A stretch of 39,794 nt of DNA from Methanohalophilus profundi (GCF_004137855.1 NZ_QBKB01000002.1:1008286-1048079); one strand, 5' to 3'. Positions 9,170 to 19,287 are shown, numbered from the stretch's first letter. Made by a program: numbers and translations. The notes: generated from the letters alone by a model not told the origin.

Positions 9170-11746
9170 ATGAATTATGTTGATTTCCTGTTTGAAAATA
9201 GCAAAGATTTAGATAAGGTAGCTATAGAATATGAAGATAAATGTATCGATTATTCCAATCTCTATTCACAAGTTAATTCATTAGCTTCATATCTAAATGA
9301 CAAATATGGAGCAGGAAATCAGATAATGCTTTTATCTGAAAACAACCTTTTTTTCATTATTTCATATCTATCAATTTTAAAAAGTGGGAATGTTGCTGTA
9401 TTGGCAGAAACAAGAATTTCTGACCGTGATTTGGAAACTGTGCTGTCCAGTTGTTCGATCAAATGTATTTTTGCTCAAAGTAAATATACACCAAAATTCA
9501 ATAATTGCGATAGCATTTTTACAGAAAGTGTCCTTGAAGAACTTCCCGATATTTTAGAAGATTGCCCACGGTTAGTAAACCCCAATGACCTTGCAGTTGT
9601 GGTTTTCACATCCGGGAGCACTGGAACAAAAAAAGGAGTGATGCTTTCTCATAAAAATCTGATTGCCAATACATGTTCTATTGTTGAATACCTTGGATTG
9701 GATGAGTCTGACAAAGTACTTGTTGCACTCCCATTTTTCTACTGTTATGGCGCTTCTCTCTTACATACGCATCTTAGAGCCGGCGGTAGTGTTGTTTTGA
9801 GTAATTCTATATTTTTGGGTTCAGTCCTGAAAGATATAGATAAATATCGATGTACCGGGTTTTCAGGAGTCCCCAGCACATTCCAGATATTGATAAATAG
9901 AACTCCCTTTTTGGAGCAAGAGTTCCCAACTCTGAGATATTTTACTCAGGCTGGAGGAAAACTTGAAAACAAATTCATAACCAGAATCGCAGATGCATTT
10001 CCGGATAAATCGTTCTATGTTATGTATGGTGCTACAGAAGCAACATCCAGAATGTCCTATTTACCTCCACATCTTATTAAAGAAAAATTGGGTTCTATCG
10101 GAAAAGGAATACCAGGAGTGAAACTTGAAGTTTTGAACTCTTCTGGTAATCCGATAAAACCAGGGGAGATCGGTGAGATTACTGCTGTTGGTGAAAACAT
10201 TATGCAAGGTTACCTGAATGATACTGAAGGTACCAAGAAAAAAGTAAAAAATGGACGATTATACACCGATGACCTGGCTACAATCGACGAAGATGGTTTC
10301 ATCTATATCGTTGGAAGAGCAAATAATCTCATCAAATCTGCAGGTTATAGAATCGCACCCAACGAAATTCAAGATATAATTAATGGGATAAAGGGTGTGA
10401 ACACATCGGTAGTTATCGGAATTAATGATGATATTATGGGAGAAGCTGTAACTGCAGTAGTCAAGCCATCAGATTCTGGCTCTGATGAGCTAAAAGAACA
10501 TATTATCTCGCTTTGCAGCAAAAATCTCCCTTCTTATAAGGTGCCAAAACATATTGTATTCATGGATGCTTTTCCCTTAAATTCCTCAAATAAAATCGAT
10601 CGCATCAAATTGAAGGAAACTGTAGAAGAGAATTTGCTAAAGAGCAGTAATCCAAAACTCGACTCTGTGGATGAGATTCTAAAAGTCGATCCATATTCGT
10701 TAACAGATAGTGAAAAGGAAGCTATTCTGTTACCTATCCTCAAAGAACAACTTCAAAAGGCACAGAATAACCCACACATAAAGAATTTCTTTGAAAAACA
10801 AAACATCAGTGTTTCAGATATAAATTCACTTGAAGATATTCCACCATTGCCAGTCCAGATGTTCAAGTATTTCGATCTTGAAATATGCCCTAAAGATGAG
10901 GTCTATAAAATCTTACAATCAAGTGGCACTACAAGTGGAAAAAAAAGCAGGGTACCACTGAGCAAAACAACTACCATAAACCAAACAAAAGCCCTGAAGT
11001 CCATCCTTTCAGATTATCTTGGGAAAAAAAGACGAATATTCCTCGTTATTGACCATGAAGGCATGAATAATTCTGTTGATACATTTTCTGCCAGAACTGC
11101 CGGCATAAGGGGATTAAGCATTTTCTCCAAGAAGATATTCTATCTCTTAAAAGAAGAAAATGGAAAATTGGTACTTAACCTGCCTGTTATAAAGGAAGTT
11201 ATTGAGAAATATACAGATTATGACGTTTACGTTTTTGGATTTACATATATTATCTGGTCTACATTTTACAAACAAATACTTGATGAAGACTTAAATTTCA
11301 GTTTTAATGATATTAAAATATTCCATAGCGGTGGCTGGAAAAAACTGAAAAATGAGCAGGTTTCTAAAGAAGTTTTTTCAGATTCAATTGCAAATATATT
11401 CAATACTGAAAGTAAAAATGTTCTTGACTTTTATGGAATGGCTGAACAGACAGGAATCATATTTGTGGATTGCGAATATGGAAATAAACATGTGCCTGCC
11501 TTCTCACAAGTGATTGTAAGAGATCCTCAAACACTTAAAACGTGTGATGTAAATCAGATTGGAATGATCGAAGTTATGAGCGTCCTTGCAGACAGTTATT
11601 ATGGCCAGGCAATACTGACTGAAGATCTTGGCCATCTTGTTGGAATGGACAACTGCCCCTGCGGCAGAAAAGGCAGATACTTCAAGTTCAAATCAAGAGT
11701 TGAAAAGGCCGAAGTAAGGGGTTGCGGAGATACATTTAAGGAGTGA
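9170..11746 (+). CDS. Fusion of acyl-AMP ligase (ANL superfamily) and LuxE acyl-protein synthetase
   Basis: A large two-part enzyme. Numbered from GTG at 9161 (861 residues), the N-terminal 500 residues are an adenylate-forming ligase: VFTSGSTGTKKGVMLSH (about 148-164), MYGATEATSR (about 288-297), YTDDLATIDEDGF (about 368-380) and the A10-type lysine in SSNKIDR (Lys478). From about 505 to the end the sequence matches the LuxE/PaaK family, with QSSGTTSGKKS and DFYGMAEQTG. LuxE activates a fatty acid as acyl-AMP and passes it to a LuxC reductase, which is the next gene. The fused N-terminal ligase may load the ACP encoded upstream. ATG 9170 is preferred because GTG 9161 lacks an upstream SD. 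There is no frameshift in this long gene. Confidence 0.85.
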   Translation: MNYVDFLFENSKDLDKVAIEYEDKCIDYSNLYSQVNSLASYLNDKYGAGNQIMLLSENNLFFIISYLSILKSGNVAVLAETRISDRDLETVLSSCSIKCIFAQSKYTPKFNNCDSIFTESVLEELPDILEDCPRLVNPNDLAVVVFTSGSTGTKKGVMLSHKNLIANTCSIVEYLGLDESDKVLVALPFFYCYGASLLHTHLRAGGSVVLSNSIFLGSVLKDIDKYRCTGFSGVPSTFQILINRTPFLEQEFPTLRYFTQAGGKLENKFITRIADAFPDKSFYVMYGATEATSRMSYLPPHLIKEKLGSIGKGIPGVKLEVLNSSGNPIKPGEIGEITAVGENIMQGYLNDTEGTKKKVKNGRLYTDDLATIDEDGFIYIVGRANNLIKSAGYRIAPNEIQDIINGIKGVNTSVVIGINDDIMGEAVTAVVKPSDSGSDELKEHIISLCSKNLPSYKVPKHIVFMDAFPLNSSNKIDRIKLKETVEENLLKSSNPKLDSVDEILKVDPYSLTDSEKEAILLPILKEQLQKAQNNPHIKNFFEKQNISVSDINSLEDIPPLPVQMFKYFDLEICPKDEVYKILQSSGTTSGKKSRVPLSKTTTINQTKALKSILSDYLGKKRRIFLVIDHEGMNNSVDTFSARTAGIRGLSIFSKKIFYLLKEENGKLVLNLPVIKEVIEKYTDYDVYVFGFTYIIWSTFYKQILDEDLNFSFNDIKIFHSGGWKKLKNEQVSKEVFSDSIANIFNTESKNVLDFYGMAEQTGIIFVDCEYGNKHVPAFSQVIVRDPQTLKTCDVNQIGMIEVMSVLADSYYGQAILTEDLGHLVGMDNCPCGRKGRYFKFKSRVEKAEVRGCGDTFKE

Positions 11747-11750
11747 TAAA

Positions 11751-13042
11751 ATGATACAATGTTATCTTCTCGATGGTGATTTCAAGGAAACGGCTCACGA
11801 AGATTTTCCAAGATATCTGAGGTCGTAGAACAAAACCGAATGGCAATTTCTGCAATCCCACTGGAAGCTATCATAGATATACTGGGCCAGCTTGGAAAAC
11901 GTATCCTTAAACAACCTTCATTGAATCAATATCAAGGTATCAGTTATATCTCTTTATGGCTCAGAAAAGATAATCTCAGGAAAATATGTGAATTGAATTA
12001 TTCAAATCTTGATTATCTTGATCATTTCACAAAGATAAACACCAGACTTGAGATGTATGCCCAGCCCAGAGGAATCGTATGCCACTGGGTTGCCGGCAAC
12101 ATGCCTACACTGGCCTTTTTTTCCGCAGTACAGGCAATCTTGTCTCGTAATGGAAGTATAATCAAAGTGCCAGCAGATTACAGGGATTTGATTTTGAATA
12201 TATTAGATATTTTGAACGGTATTAGGACAGATGTCGACGGCAATATTTTCTACGGTGCTGATATTGTAAGATTGATAGCGATTGTTTCTTTTGAAGGGAA
12301 AAATCAACTATTAAGTGCCGGGCTTTCAAAGGTTGCCGATTGCAAACTCATATACGGAGGCTCTGAGGCTATTAAAACAATAGCAGCTTTGCCTCAGAAA
12401 GAATCCTGTGAAACAATCATTTATGGTCCAAAATATTCATTTGCGGCTTTTGATAAGGAATACATAGAGAGTGAACAATTTGAAGATGCTTTGAAAAACT
12501 GTGTTACTGATGTGGCCCTTTTCAATCAGATGGCCTGTTCATCTCCACATACTTTCTTTTTTGAAAAGAGCAAATATTCAATAGAAGAAGTTGCTGAGAA
12601 ATTGAAAACGTATTTTGAACAACTTCCGGATAATCTACTATATCAAAACAAATCACAATGGATGGCTGCAAATACTATTAATGAGAGAGCAAAATATCTT
12701 CTCAGTTATGATACAGGTATAATAAAATCAGAAGGCCTGGAATGGACTATCCTGATAAATAGCAAATCTTCGTTAGAAGAACCGGTTTTTGGTAAATGTC
12801 TATTCATTAAAGAAGTTGATGATGTCAGAGATACACTTGATCATATCACAAGAAAAGTGCAGGCAATGACTATATGTATTGCTGATCAGAATGACAGAAG
12901 AGAATTTGCAAAGGATGCTACTTACAGAGGTGTTGACAGAATAACCACTCCCGGCCATATACATGATTATGACCTTCCCTGGGATGGAATCCTACCTTTG
13001 AACCGCCTTGTAAGATGGGTAATCCTAAAAACTGAAAATTGA
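11751..13042 (+). pseudogene. luxC: LuxC-like acyl-CoA/acyl-protein reductase, apparent frameshift near the start
   Basis: The long frame 11840-13042 matches LuxC acyl reductases, with GIVCHWVAGNMP, KVPADYRD, YGGSEAI and the nucleophilic cysteine in FNQMACSSPH. A separate frame begins at ATG 11751 behind a strong SD (AAGGAGTGAT) and reads MIQCYLLDGDFKE, the expected LuxC N-terminus, but stops at 11827-11829. One extra base around 11805-11812 would join it to KISEVVEQNRMAIS in the main frame. LuxC reduces an activated acyl group to an aldehyde with NAD(P)H, using acyl groups delivered by LuxE, the partner fused in the gene just upstream. If the shift is real, translation from ATG 11840 may still give a nearly complete protein. 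Confidence 0.8.
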
Positions 13043-13058
13043 TATAAAGGTGATATTT

Positions 13059-13798
13059 ATGCTTGAAGGTAAAGTTGTACTGGTAACAGGAGCAAGCCGC
13101 GGTATCGGAAGAGCCACAGCCCTTATGGCAGCCCAAAACCATGCAAAGGTGATTGTCAATTACAATAACAGTGAAGATAAAGCGGCCGAACTGGTCGATC
13201 TGATCAGAGAGCAGGGTAATGAAGCCACCATGATAAAAGCCGATGTATCCAATGAAGATGAAGTCAAACAGATGTTCAAACAGATCAAGAAAGATTATTC
13301 CAGAATTGATGTTTTGGTGAACAATGCAGGGATTATGAAGGACTCATTATTGATGTTTACAAAGGCAGAACTATTTGATGAAATTATTAATACAAATTGT
13401 AAAGGTACTTTCCTCTGTTCCAGATATGCATCAAAAATGATGATTAAGCAAAAATCCGGCAAAATAATCAATCTTTCTTCCATTATTGGCACACAAGGTA
13501 GTAAAGGCCAGTCAATATATTCCGGAAGCAAGGCGTTGTCGTTGGATTTACCAAATCCCTTGCAAAAGAGCTTGGAAGTTACGGTATAAAAGTAAACGCT
13601 GTTGCACCAGGGTCTATTGAAACTGACATGTTAAACGTTTATGATGACGAAATTCTTGAAAATCTTAAATCAAATATTTCGCTTGAAAGATTGGGCAAAC
13701 CAGAAGATGTGGCAAATGTAATAATCTTTTTATCTTCTGATATGGGAGATTATGTCAGTGGGCAAGTAATTGGTGTTGATGGAAACCAATCGATTTAA
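13059..13798 (+). pseudogene. 3-oxoacyl-ACP reductase-like SDR (FabG family), frameshifted
   Basis: A classical SDR with TGASRGIG (residues 10-17), NNAG (88-91), Ser141 and the catalytic Tyr154 and Lys158 in IYSGSK. Directly after that lysine one base is missing (about 13534-13536, GGCGTTG instead of GGCGGTTG), sending the frame to a stop at 13589. In the corrected frame the protein continues VVVGFTKSLAKELGS and then VNAVAPGSIETDM, ending in a normal SGQVIGVDG tail at 13798. ATG 13059 behind AAAGGTGAT is the start. It is the last member of the acyl module and would reduce a 3-oxoacyl-ACP or the aldehyde from LuxC. Whether the deletion is real is unknown. Confidence 0.82.
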
Positions 13799-13815
13799 AA
13801 ATATTCGGAGAAAGC

Positions 13816-14343
13816 ATGATATCAAACCGGGATAAAGAAACCTATAATGAAGTTGTAGAGCATTATGGTGGCAATAAGTTATCCTTTGGCCTTAAATTTT
13901 TAAAAAATTGGTTTTTAGAAAGATTAGCTAATAGTTGTCCTATTCCTTCATGGAGAGCAAAATAGCATAAAATGAGAGGAGTTAACATAGGCAATAATGT
14001 CTATGTAGGATATGATGTTGTATTTGATAGAATTCACCCAGAACTGATCACTGTAGGGGATTATTCCGAAATTGGAGATAAATGCATATTTTCTGCTCAT
14101 TCAAGAGGCACTTTGACCACCAGGCATGCATATCCACGAAAAATGGAACCCATAGAAATCGGATCAGGTGTATCCATCACTCCAGGCTGTATAATTATTC
14201 AAGGTGTAACAATCGGTAATGATTCCATAATAGGTGTAGGGTCCGTAGTTAGCAGAGATATTCCACCAAATAGCCTTGCTATGGGCTATCCTGCAAGAGT
14301 CATCAAAAAAATAGGCAAGGAAGAACAAGATAAGGAATCATAA
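13816..14343 (+). CDS. Left-handed beta-helix acetyltransferase with in-frame TAG
   Basis: ATG 13816 opens 49 codons (MISNRDKETYNEV...IPSWRAK) ending in TAG at 13963-13965. The same frame then continues HKMRGVNIGNNVYVGYD through a full hexapeptide-repeat domain ending in GYPARVIKKIG. Related acyltransferases have a continuous helix here (R-x-K-[LF]-x-K-x-RG-x2-IG), so the TAG replaces a residue inside one protein. It is read as pyrrolysine or another residue, or is a nonsense mutation. The hexapeptide fold and the SITPGCIIIQGVTIG motif fit an O- or N-acetyltransferase acting on a sugar. The ORF restarting at ATG 13972 would lack the N-terminal helix. Confidence 0.75.
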
Positions 14344-14345
14344 TC

Positions 14346-14593
14346 ATGAAAAATATAGTAATTGATTCACCTATTCTTCGTGACAAATATCCTCGCAGCG
14401 AGCACCTGTGAAAATTGGAAAAGGAGTCTGGATGGCGCCCGGTTGCATCGTGATACAGGGAGTTGAAATCGGAGATAATTCAGTTATAGGCACAGGTGCT
14501 GTAGTAAATAAAGATATACCTAAGAATAGTGTTGCTGTAGGTGTACCTGCGAAGGTTGTTAAGAAGTTAGACATTGAAGGTGACCCTGAATGA
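14346..14593 (+). pseudogene. Fragment of a second left-handed beta-helix acetyltransferase
   Basis: ATG 14346 reads MKNIVIDSPILRDKYPRSEH and hits TGA at 14409. Restoring one C at about 14404-14406 joins it to PVKIGKGVWMAPGCIVIQG and continues to VGVPAKVVKKL at the stop 14593. The result is only the last 80 or so residues of a hexapeptide acetyltransferase of the CatB/WbbJ type. The N-terminal two thirds are missing, so it is truncated as well as frameshifted. It sits 2 bp after the preceding acetyltransferase gene and may be left over from recombination between similar genes. Confidence 0.6.
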
Positions 14594-15614
14594 GAATTAT
14601 TGTAGACATTGCCCATCCGGCACATGTTCATTTTTTTAAAAATTTCATATGGGAGATGGAAAAAAGAGGTAATGAAGTAATCATTACAGCAGGAGATAAG
14701 GAAGTAACACTAAAATTGCTTGATAATTATGGTTTCAAATATCATTTCACCTGTAAGAGAACAACCGGATATAAATTGATGTTTGAAATTGTAAAACGAG
14801 ATCTTCAGATGCTAAAATTCGTTAAAAAATACAATCCTGATATTGTAATGGGCATTGCAAGTACAATTTCGGCCCATGTTTCAAGAGTAACTGATGCAAA
14901 ATCCATTGTATTTACAGACACAGAACACACAAAACTGGCAGATATGATTACATATCCTTTTTCTGATTTAATTGTAACTCCATCCTGCTATTCCAAAGAC
15001 CTGGGCAAAAAACAGATCCGCTACAACGGCTATCATGAACTTGCCTATCTGCATCCCAACTACTTCACCCCCGACCCGGCGGTGCTCGAAGAACTCGGAC
15101 TTGAAGAGGGCGACCCTTTCATTATACTGAGATTTGTCTCATGGGAAGCCAGTCATGATATAGGCCATCATGGCATCCAGAACAAAATAGAGTTTGTGAA
15201 AGAACTTGAAAAATATGGACGTGTGTTGATAACTTCGGAAGGCGATCTGGGGCCGGAATTTGAGAAGTATAAAATAAAAGTGTCTCCCGAAAAGCTGCAT
15301 GACATGCTTTATTATGCTACTTTGTATATTGGAGAGGGGGCGACAACGGCTTCTGAATGTGCAATCCTTGGCACCCATGCAATATATGTAAATACCCTCC
15401 GACTCGGATATACTGATGAACAGGAAGAAAAATACGGCCTTGTCTATAATTTTTCTAATCCGAATACCTGTGAAAAGACGCACTAAATAAGGCTACAGAA
15501 TTGCTTGAAAATGAAAAATTATGGAAAGATGGAAAGGAAAAAAAGGAAAAATTGCTTTCCGACAAAATTGATGTGACGGAATTTATGGTTAATTTCGTAG
15601 AAGAATATAGTTAA
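14590..15614 (+). pseudogene. DUF354 family glycosyltransferase-like protein, frameshifted near its 3' end
   Basis: The main frame (14590-15486) begins MRIIVDIAHPAHVHFFKN, the signature of the DUF354 family, a GT-B-like group found in archaeal surface-glycan loci. It includes GIASTISAHVSR and GEGATTASECAILGTHAIYVN. One A is missing from the run at 15473-15476; restoring it replaces the early stop by KDALNKATELLENEKLW, and the frame runs to TAA at 15614, giving about 341 residues. As it stands only the C-terminal helix is lost. It overlaps the preceding fragment by 4 bp and precedes a nucleotide-sugar dehydrogenase by 15 bp. Confidence 0.78.
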
Positions 15615-15629
15615 TCTAAGAGGGGTATT

Positions 15630-16946
15630 ATGAAAAACCTTACAGATAAAGTAGAAAACAAGAATGTATGTGTAGGAATCATTGGCTTAGGTTATGTGGG
15701 CCTCCCTCTTGCGATTGCCTTCTCCACCAAATTTAAAACCGTAGGCTTTGATGTGGATGAATCCTACGTAAATGAGATTCAAAAAGGCAAATCCAATATA
15801 ATAGACGTACCGGATGAAACATTACAGCAATATCTTGACAAAACCTTTTATCCCACATCCGATTCTCAGAAACTGTCTGAATGTGATTTCCTGATCATTT
15901 GTGTCCCTACTCCTCTTACCGAGCAGAAAGAACCTGATCTCAAATATGTAAAAAGTGCAACACAGATTGCTGCAGATGTGCTTGACAAAAGCAAATTCGT
16001 GATACTTGAAAGCACTACCTATCCCGGCACCACTGAAGAAATAGTCAGATCAATCCTGGAAGATTCGGGACTGAAAGCCGGCGAAGATTTCGGACTTGCA
16101 TATTCTCCCGAGAGGATAGACCCCGGTAATACAAAATACAATGTCCAGAATACTCCAAAGGTGGTTGGGGGAATTAATCCTGAATGTACAGAAATTGCAA
16201 CAACCCTTTACAGCTGTGTTATTGACAACGTGGTAAGTGTCAGGGATCCAAAAACCGCAGAGGCGGTAAAGATTGTGGAGAATATATTCCGGAATGTGAA
16301 CATTGCTCTTGTCAACGAACTGGCCCTGATTTTTGAAAGAATGAATATTGATGCCTGGGAAGTGATAGATGCAGCTGCTACCAAACCCTATGGATTCATG
16401 CCATTTTATCCCGGACCGGGTATTGGAGGCCACTGTATCCCGCTTGACCCCTACTACATGTCCTACAAAGCCAAGAAACATGGCTTTATACCCCGTTTCA
16501 TTGAGACTTCCGGTGAGATCAACGAGTACATGAAGATACATGCAGTCAATCTGGTGGAAAAGGGACTTGCCAAAGTGGACAAGAAACTCTATGGTTCAAA
16601 CGTGGCTGTAATGGGGCTTGCTTACAAGAAGAATGTAGGAGATACAAGGGAATCTCCGAGTATCAAGATTATTGAAGAACTTGTGGGAAACGGGGCTAAC
16701 ATCAGGGTGTATGATCCTTATGCGGAATCAATTGATACCAGAAAAGGCACCTATTATTCAGAAAACTGTATCGATGATGCACTAAAGAAGGCAGATGCTG
16801 CCATTTTTGTGGTTGATCATTATGAGTTTGGATCACTTGATATTGATCTGGGTGTAATGAATAATCCGGTTGTAATAGATTGCAAAAATATTGTCAAGAA
16901 TTGTGATGATGCTGTGTATTATGGAATTGGGAGAATCATTCAATGA
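15630..16946 (+). CDS. UDP-N-acetyl-D-glucosamine 6-dehydrogenase-like nucleotide-sugar dehydrogenase (WbpA type)
   Basis: A 438-residue intact NDP-sugar dehydrogenase. The N-terminal Rossmann motif is GLGYVG (19-24), followed by VPTPL and ESTTYPGTTEE. The catalytic cysteine is Cys269 in GPGIGGHCIPLDPYY, followed by a C-terminal UDP-binding domain (MGLAYKKNVGDTRESPS). The GHCIPLDP form is typical of WbpA-like UDP-GlcNAc dehydrogenases, which oxidise C6 twice with NAD+ to make the uronic acid. A second dehydrogenase of a different subtype is encoded at 34301-35731. The start follows GAGGGG; the stop overlaps the next start (ATGA). Confidence 0.9.
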   Translation: MKNLTDKVENKNVCVGIIGLGYVGLPLAIAFSTKFKTVGFDVDESYVNEIQKGKSNIIDVPDETLQQYLDKTFYPTSDSQKLSECDFLIICVPTPLTEQKEPDLKYVKSATQIAADVLDKSKFVILESTTYPGTTEEIVRSILEDSGLKAGEDFGLAYSPERIDPGNTKYNVQNTPKVVGGINPECTEIATTLYSCVIDNVVSVRDPKTAEAVKIVENIFRNVNIALVNELALIFERMNIDAWEVIDAAATKPYGFMPFYPGPGIGGHCIPLDPYYMSYKAKKHGFIPRFIETSGEINEYMKIHAVNLVEKGLAKVDKKLYGSNVAVMGLAYKKNVGDTRESPSIKIIEELVGNGANIRVYDPYAESIDTRKGTYYSENCIDDALKKADAAIFVVDHYEFGSLDIDLGVMNNPVVIDCKNIVKNCDDAVYYGIGRIIQ

Positions 16947-18280
16947 ACGGACTGAGCAAACCCCTCTTCATCCTTGCACATCAGGTGGGCGACCGCAATT
17001 TCTATCCCACCTACAAACGGTTGCTTGCAAACCAGTGGCAGAGCTATGCCCAGCAGAAAGAATCCCAGGAGATGCAGTTGAGGAAGATGGTGGATTTTGT
17101 GTGGGAGAATGTACCCTACTACCACAGATTGTTCCGGGAACTCGGGATTGGGCCTGAAGATATAAGGCTGGTAGAGGATCTGGAGAAACTCCCCATTCTC
17201 ACAAAGGATATCATTAAGGAAAACTGGGAAGATTTCAAACCGAAGAATCTGGAGAAAATGAAATATTATACCAACTCTACCGGAGGGTCCACTGGAGAAC
17301 CTTTTAAATATAGGCTCCAGAAATATGATCGCTTCCTGTCCGGTGCACTATTATACAGAGGATGGGGGTATGCCGGATATGAACTGGGAGATAAGATGGT
17401 TTTCCTTGCCGGCTCATCGTTGGATGTCGGAACAGAACCAATAATTAGCAAAAAAGCCCACGAAATATCAAGGAATGTAAAAAAATTATCTTCGTTTGAT
17501 ATGGGATCCGATGATATTCAAAGCTATGTAAAAACTATTAATTCATTCAAACCAAAGTTTCTGAGAGGTTATGCATCAGCAATCAATCTCTTTGCAAATT
17601 ATGTGGCTGAAAATGACTTGGATATTCATCAGATGGATGGTGTGTTCACAAGTGCTGAAAAATTATTCCCTGTAATGAGAAGAAATATTAAGAGCGCTTT
17701 TAACTGTGATGTATATGATGGTTATGGTCTCAATGATGGCGGGATAGGTGCCTACGAGTGCCCTGAGCACAATGGATTACATATCGATACTGAGCGAAGT
17801 ATAATGGAGATTGTGAACAAGGATGGGACACAATTAAATGAAGGTGTTGGAGAGGTACTTGCTACCAGCCTGAATAATTATGCAATGCCATTTATACGCT
17901 ATGATACCGGTGATATGGGCCATCTTCTTGAGGACCAGTGTAGTTGCGGACGTGGATCGAAATTGCTGAAAGAAATATTAGGTAGGTCGATTGATATCTT
18001 AATAACTCCCGAAGGAAAACAGGTACATGGCTGGTTTTTCATTTATATGTTCTGGGAATACTCTAAAGGAATAAAGGAATATCAGGTAGTGCAAAAATCT
18101 CTGGAAAATATTGTGATCAAAATAGTCCCAGAGGATGATTTTGATGAAAAGCAACTAAATATGATAAAATCGGTTGTTCACAGTAAATCTCATGGGTGGA
18201 ATGTGGAGTTTAAATATGTGGATTACATTGAAAAAACAAATGCTGGAAAGCATAAATTTATAATAAATAACTATTGGTGA
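16943..18280 (+). CDS. CapK/PaaK-like adenylate-forming ligase
   Basis: A 445-residue member of the phenylacetate-CoA-ligase/CapK family. The nucleotide-binding loop is NSTGGSTGEPFKY, with YDGYGLNDGG in the middle, RYDTGDMG next and CSCGRGSKLLKEILGR near the C-terminal side. CapK-type proteins occur in capsule clusters and are thought to activate a carboxylic acid for transfer to the glycan; the substrate cannot be told from sequence. It overlaps the dehydrogenase by 4 bp and is followed 7 bp later by a GT2 gene. It is a relative of the LuxE domain encoded at 9.2-11.7 kb but not a copy. Confidence 0.85.
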   Translation: MNGLSKPLFILAHQVGDRNFYPTYKRLLANQWQSYAQQKESQEMQLRKMVDFVWENVPYYHRLFRELGIGPEDIRLVEDLEKLPILTKDIIKENWEDFKPKNLEKMKYYTNSTGGSTGEPFKYRLQKYDRFLSGALLYRGWGYAGYELGDKMVFLAGSSLDVGTEPIISKKAHEISRNVKKLSSFDMGSDDIQSYVKTINSFKPKFLRGYASAINLFANYVAENDLDIHQMDGVFTSAEKLFPVMRRNIKSAFNCDVYDGYGLNDGGIGAYECPEHNGLHIDTERSIMEIVNKDGTQLNEGVGEVLATSLNNYAMPFIRYDTGDMGHLLEDQCSCGRGSKLLKEILGRSIDILITPEGKQVHGWFFIYMFWEYSKGIKEYQVVQKSLENIVIKIVPEDDFDEKQLNMIKSVVHSKSHGWNVEFKYVDYIEKTNAGKHKFIINNYW

Positions 18281-18287
18281 ATAACAT

Positions 18288-19172
18288 ATGAACAATTTTA
18301 TAATGGTCACCCCTGCAAAGAATGAAGAACAGTTTTTACCGAAAGTAATTGATTCAATTGCCTCAAGTAGCTTAATTCCTGACATATGGATTATAGTTGA
18401 TGACAATAGTTCGGATAATACTCCAAAAATATTAAATGAATATAAAAACAAATGTCCTTATATAGAAATATTTACATTGAATGAAGCGCATCCAAGAGAT
18501 TTAAGTGTTCATTACTCTTATGTTTGTAACAAAGGATTTGACAGAGCAATTCAACTTTCAAAAGAAAAAAATGTTTCATGGGATTATATTGTATTATTAG
18601 ATGCAGATACAATCGTAAGCTCTGATTACTTTGATGGTATTTTTGAAGAGATGAATAGAAATGAGAGACTTGGAATATCAAGTGGAAATGTTCATTTACT
18701 TAAAGATGGAAAAATTGATTATGCAAAAATCGTACAAGATATTCCTTCTGGAACTGCAAGGGTTTGGAGAAGAAAATGTTTTGAAGAAACTGGCGGATAT
18801 ATGATAACTCATGCTCCAGATTCGGTTTCAAGAATAAAAGCAAAGCTAAAGGGATGGGATACTTTCAGATTTGATAAATATGAAGCATACCAATTACGAG
18901 AAACTGCTTCTGCAAGTGGATTATGGAATGGATACATAGTTACGGGTAAATCTGCATACTATCTCCAAAAGAATCCTATTTTAGTTTTTTTAAATTCGAT
19001 TAGTCATGCTTTAAAAAAGCCACATTATACAATGCTGCCTTTTTTATATGGATATACTATTTCAATCTTAAAAAGGGACTCCCAGATCGATGATGATGAA
19101 ATAAGACATTATTTTAAATACACAAGGCTTTTTGAACTAGCGTCAAAATATATAAAAAACATATTAAGATAA
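18288..19172 (+). CDS. Family 2 glycosyltransferase
   Basis: A 294-residue GT-A enzyme. The N-terminus MVTPAKNEEQFLPKVIDSI and IIVDDNSSDNT give the nucleotide-binding part, and LLDADTIVS holds the DxD metal site at about residues 104-106. The acceptor half has VWRRKCFEETGGY. A weakly hydrophobic C-terminal stretch may touch the membrane, but there is no clear transmembrane helix. It is intact, unlike many of its neighbours, and markedly more AT-rich than the dehydrogenase gene upstream. Probably adds one sugar of the surface glycan; donor unknown. Confidence 0.88.
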   Translation: MNNFIMVTPAKNEEQFLPKVIDSIASSSLIPDIWIIVDDNSSDNTPKILNEYKNKCPYIEIFTLNEAHPRDLSVHYSYVCNKGFDRAIQLSKEKNVSWDYIVLLDADTIVSSDYFDGIFEEMNRNERLGISSGNVHLLKDGKIDYAKIVQDIPSGTARVWRRKCFEETGGYMITHAPDSVSRIKAKLKGWDTFRFDKYEAYQLRETASASGLWNGYIVTGKSAYYLQKNPILVFLNSISHALKKPHYTMLPFLYGYTISILKRDSQIDDDEIRHYFKYTRLFELASKYIKNILR

Positions 19173-19287
19173 AGGGCGATATAATATGGGTTTTAGAAAT
19201 TTTGTTGACTGCAAATAGAATCAAAAAAATATTCCTCTAAAAGATACATGATAAAATTCAGATAACTCTTTTGTAAATTGAATAGAC

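Noticed and set aside
19186-19251. Short ORF with a good SD (AAAGGGCGAT, then MGFRNFVDCK) that hits TAG at 19216 and, if TAG is sense, ends at TGA after 21 residues.
   Set aside because: Too short and without family features; it may be a leftover start of a lost gene. Not used as evidence for TAG recoding.
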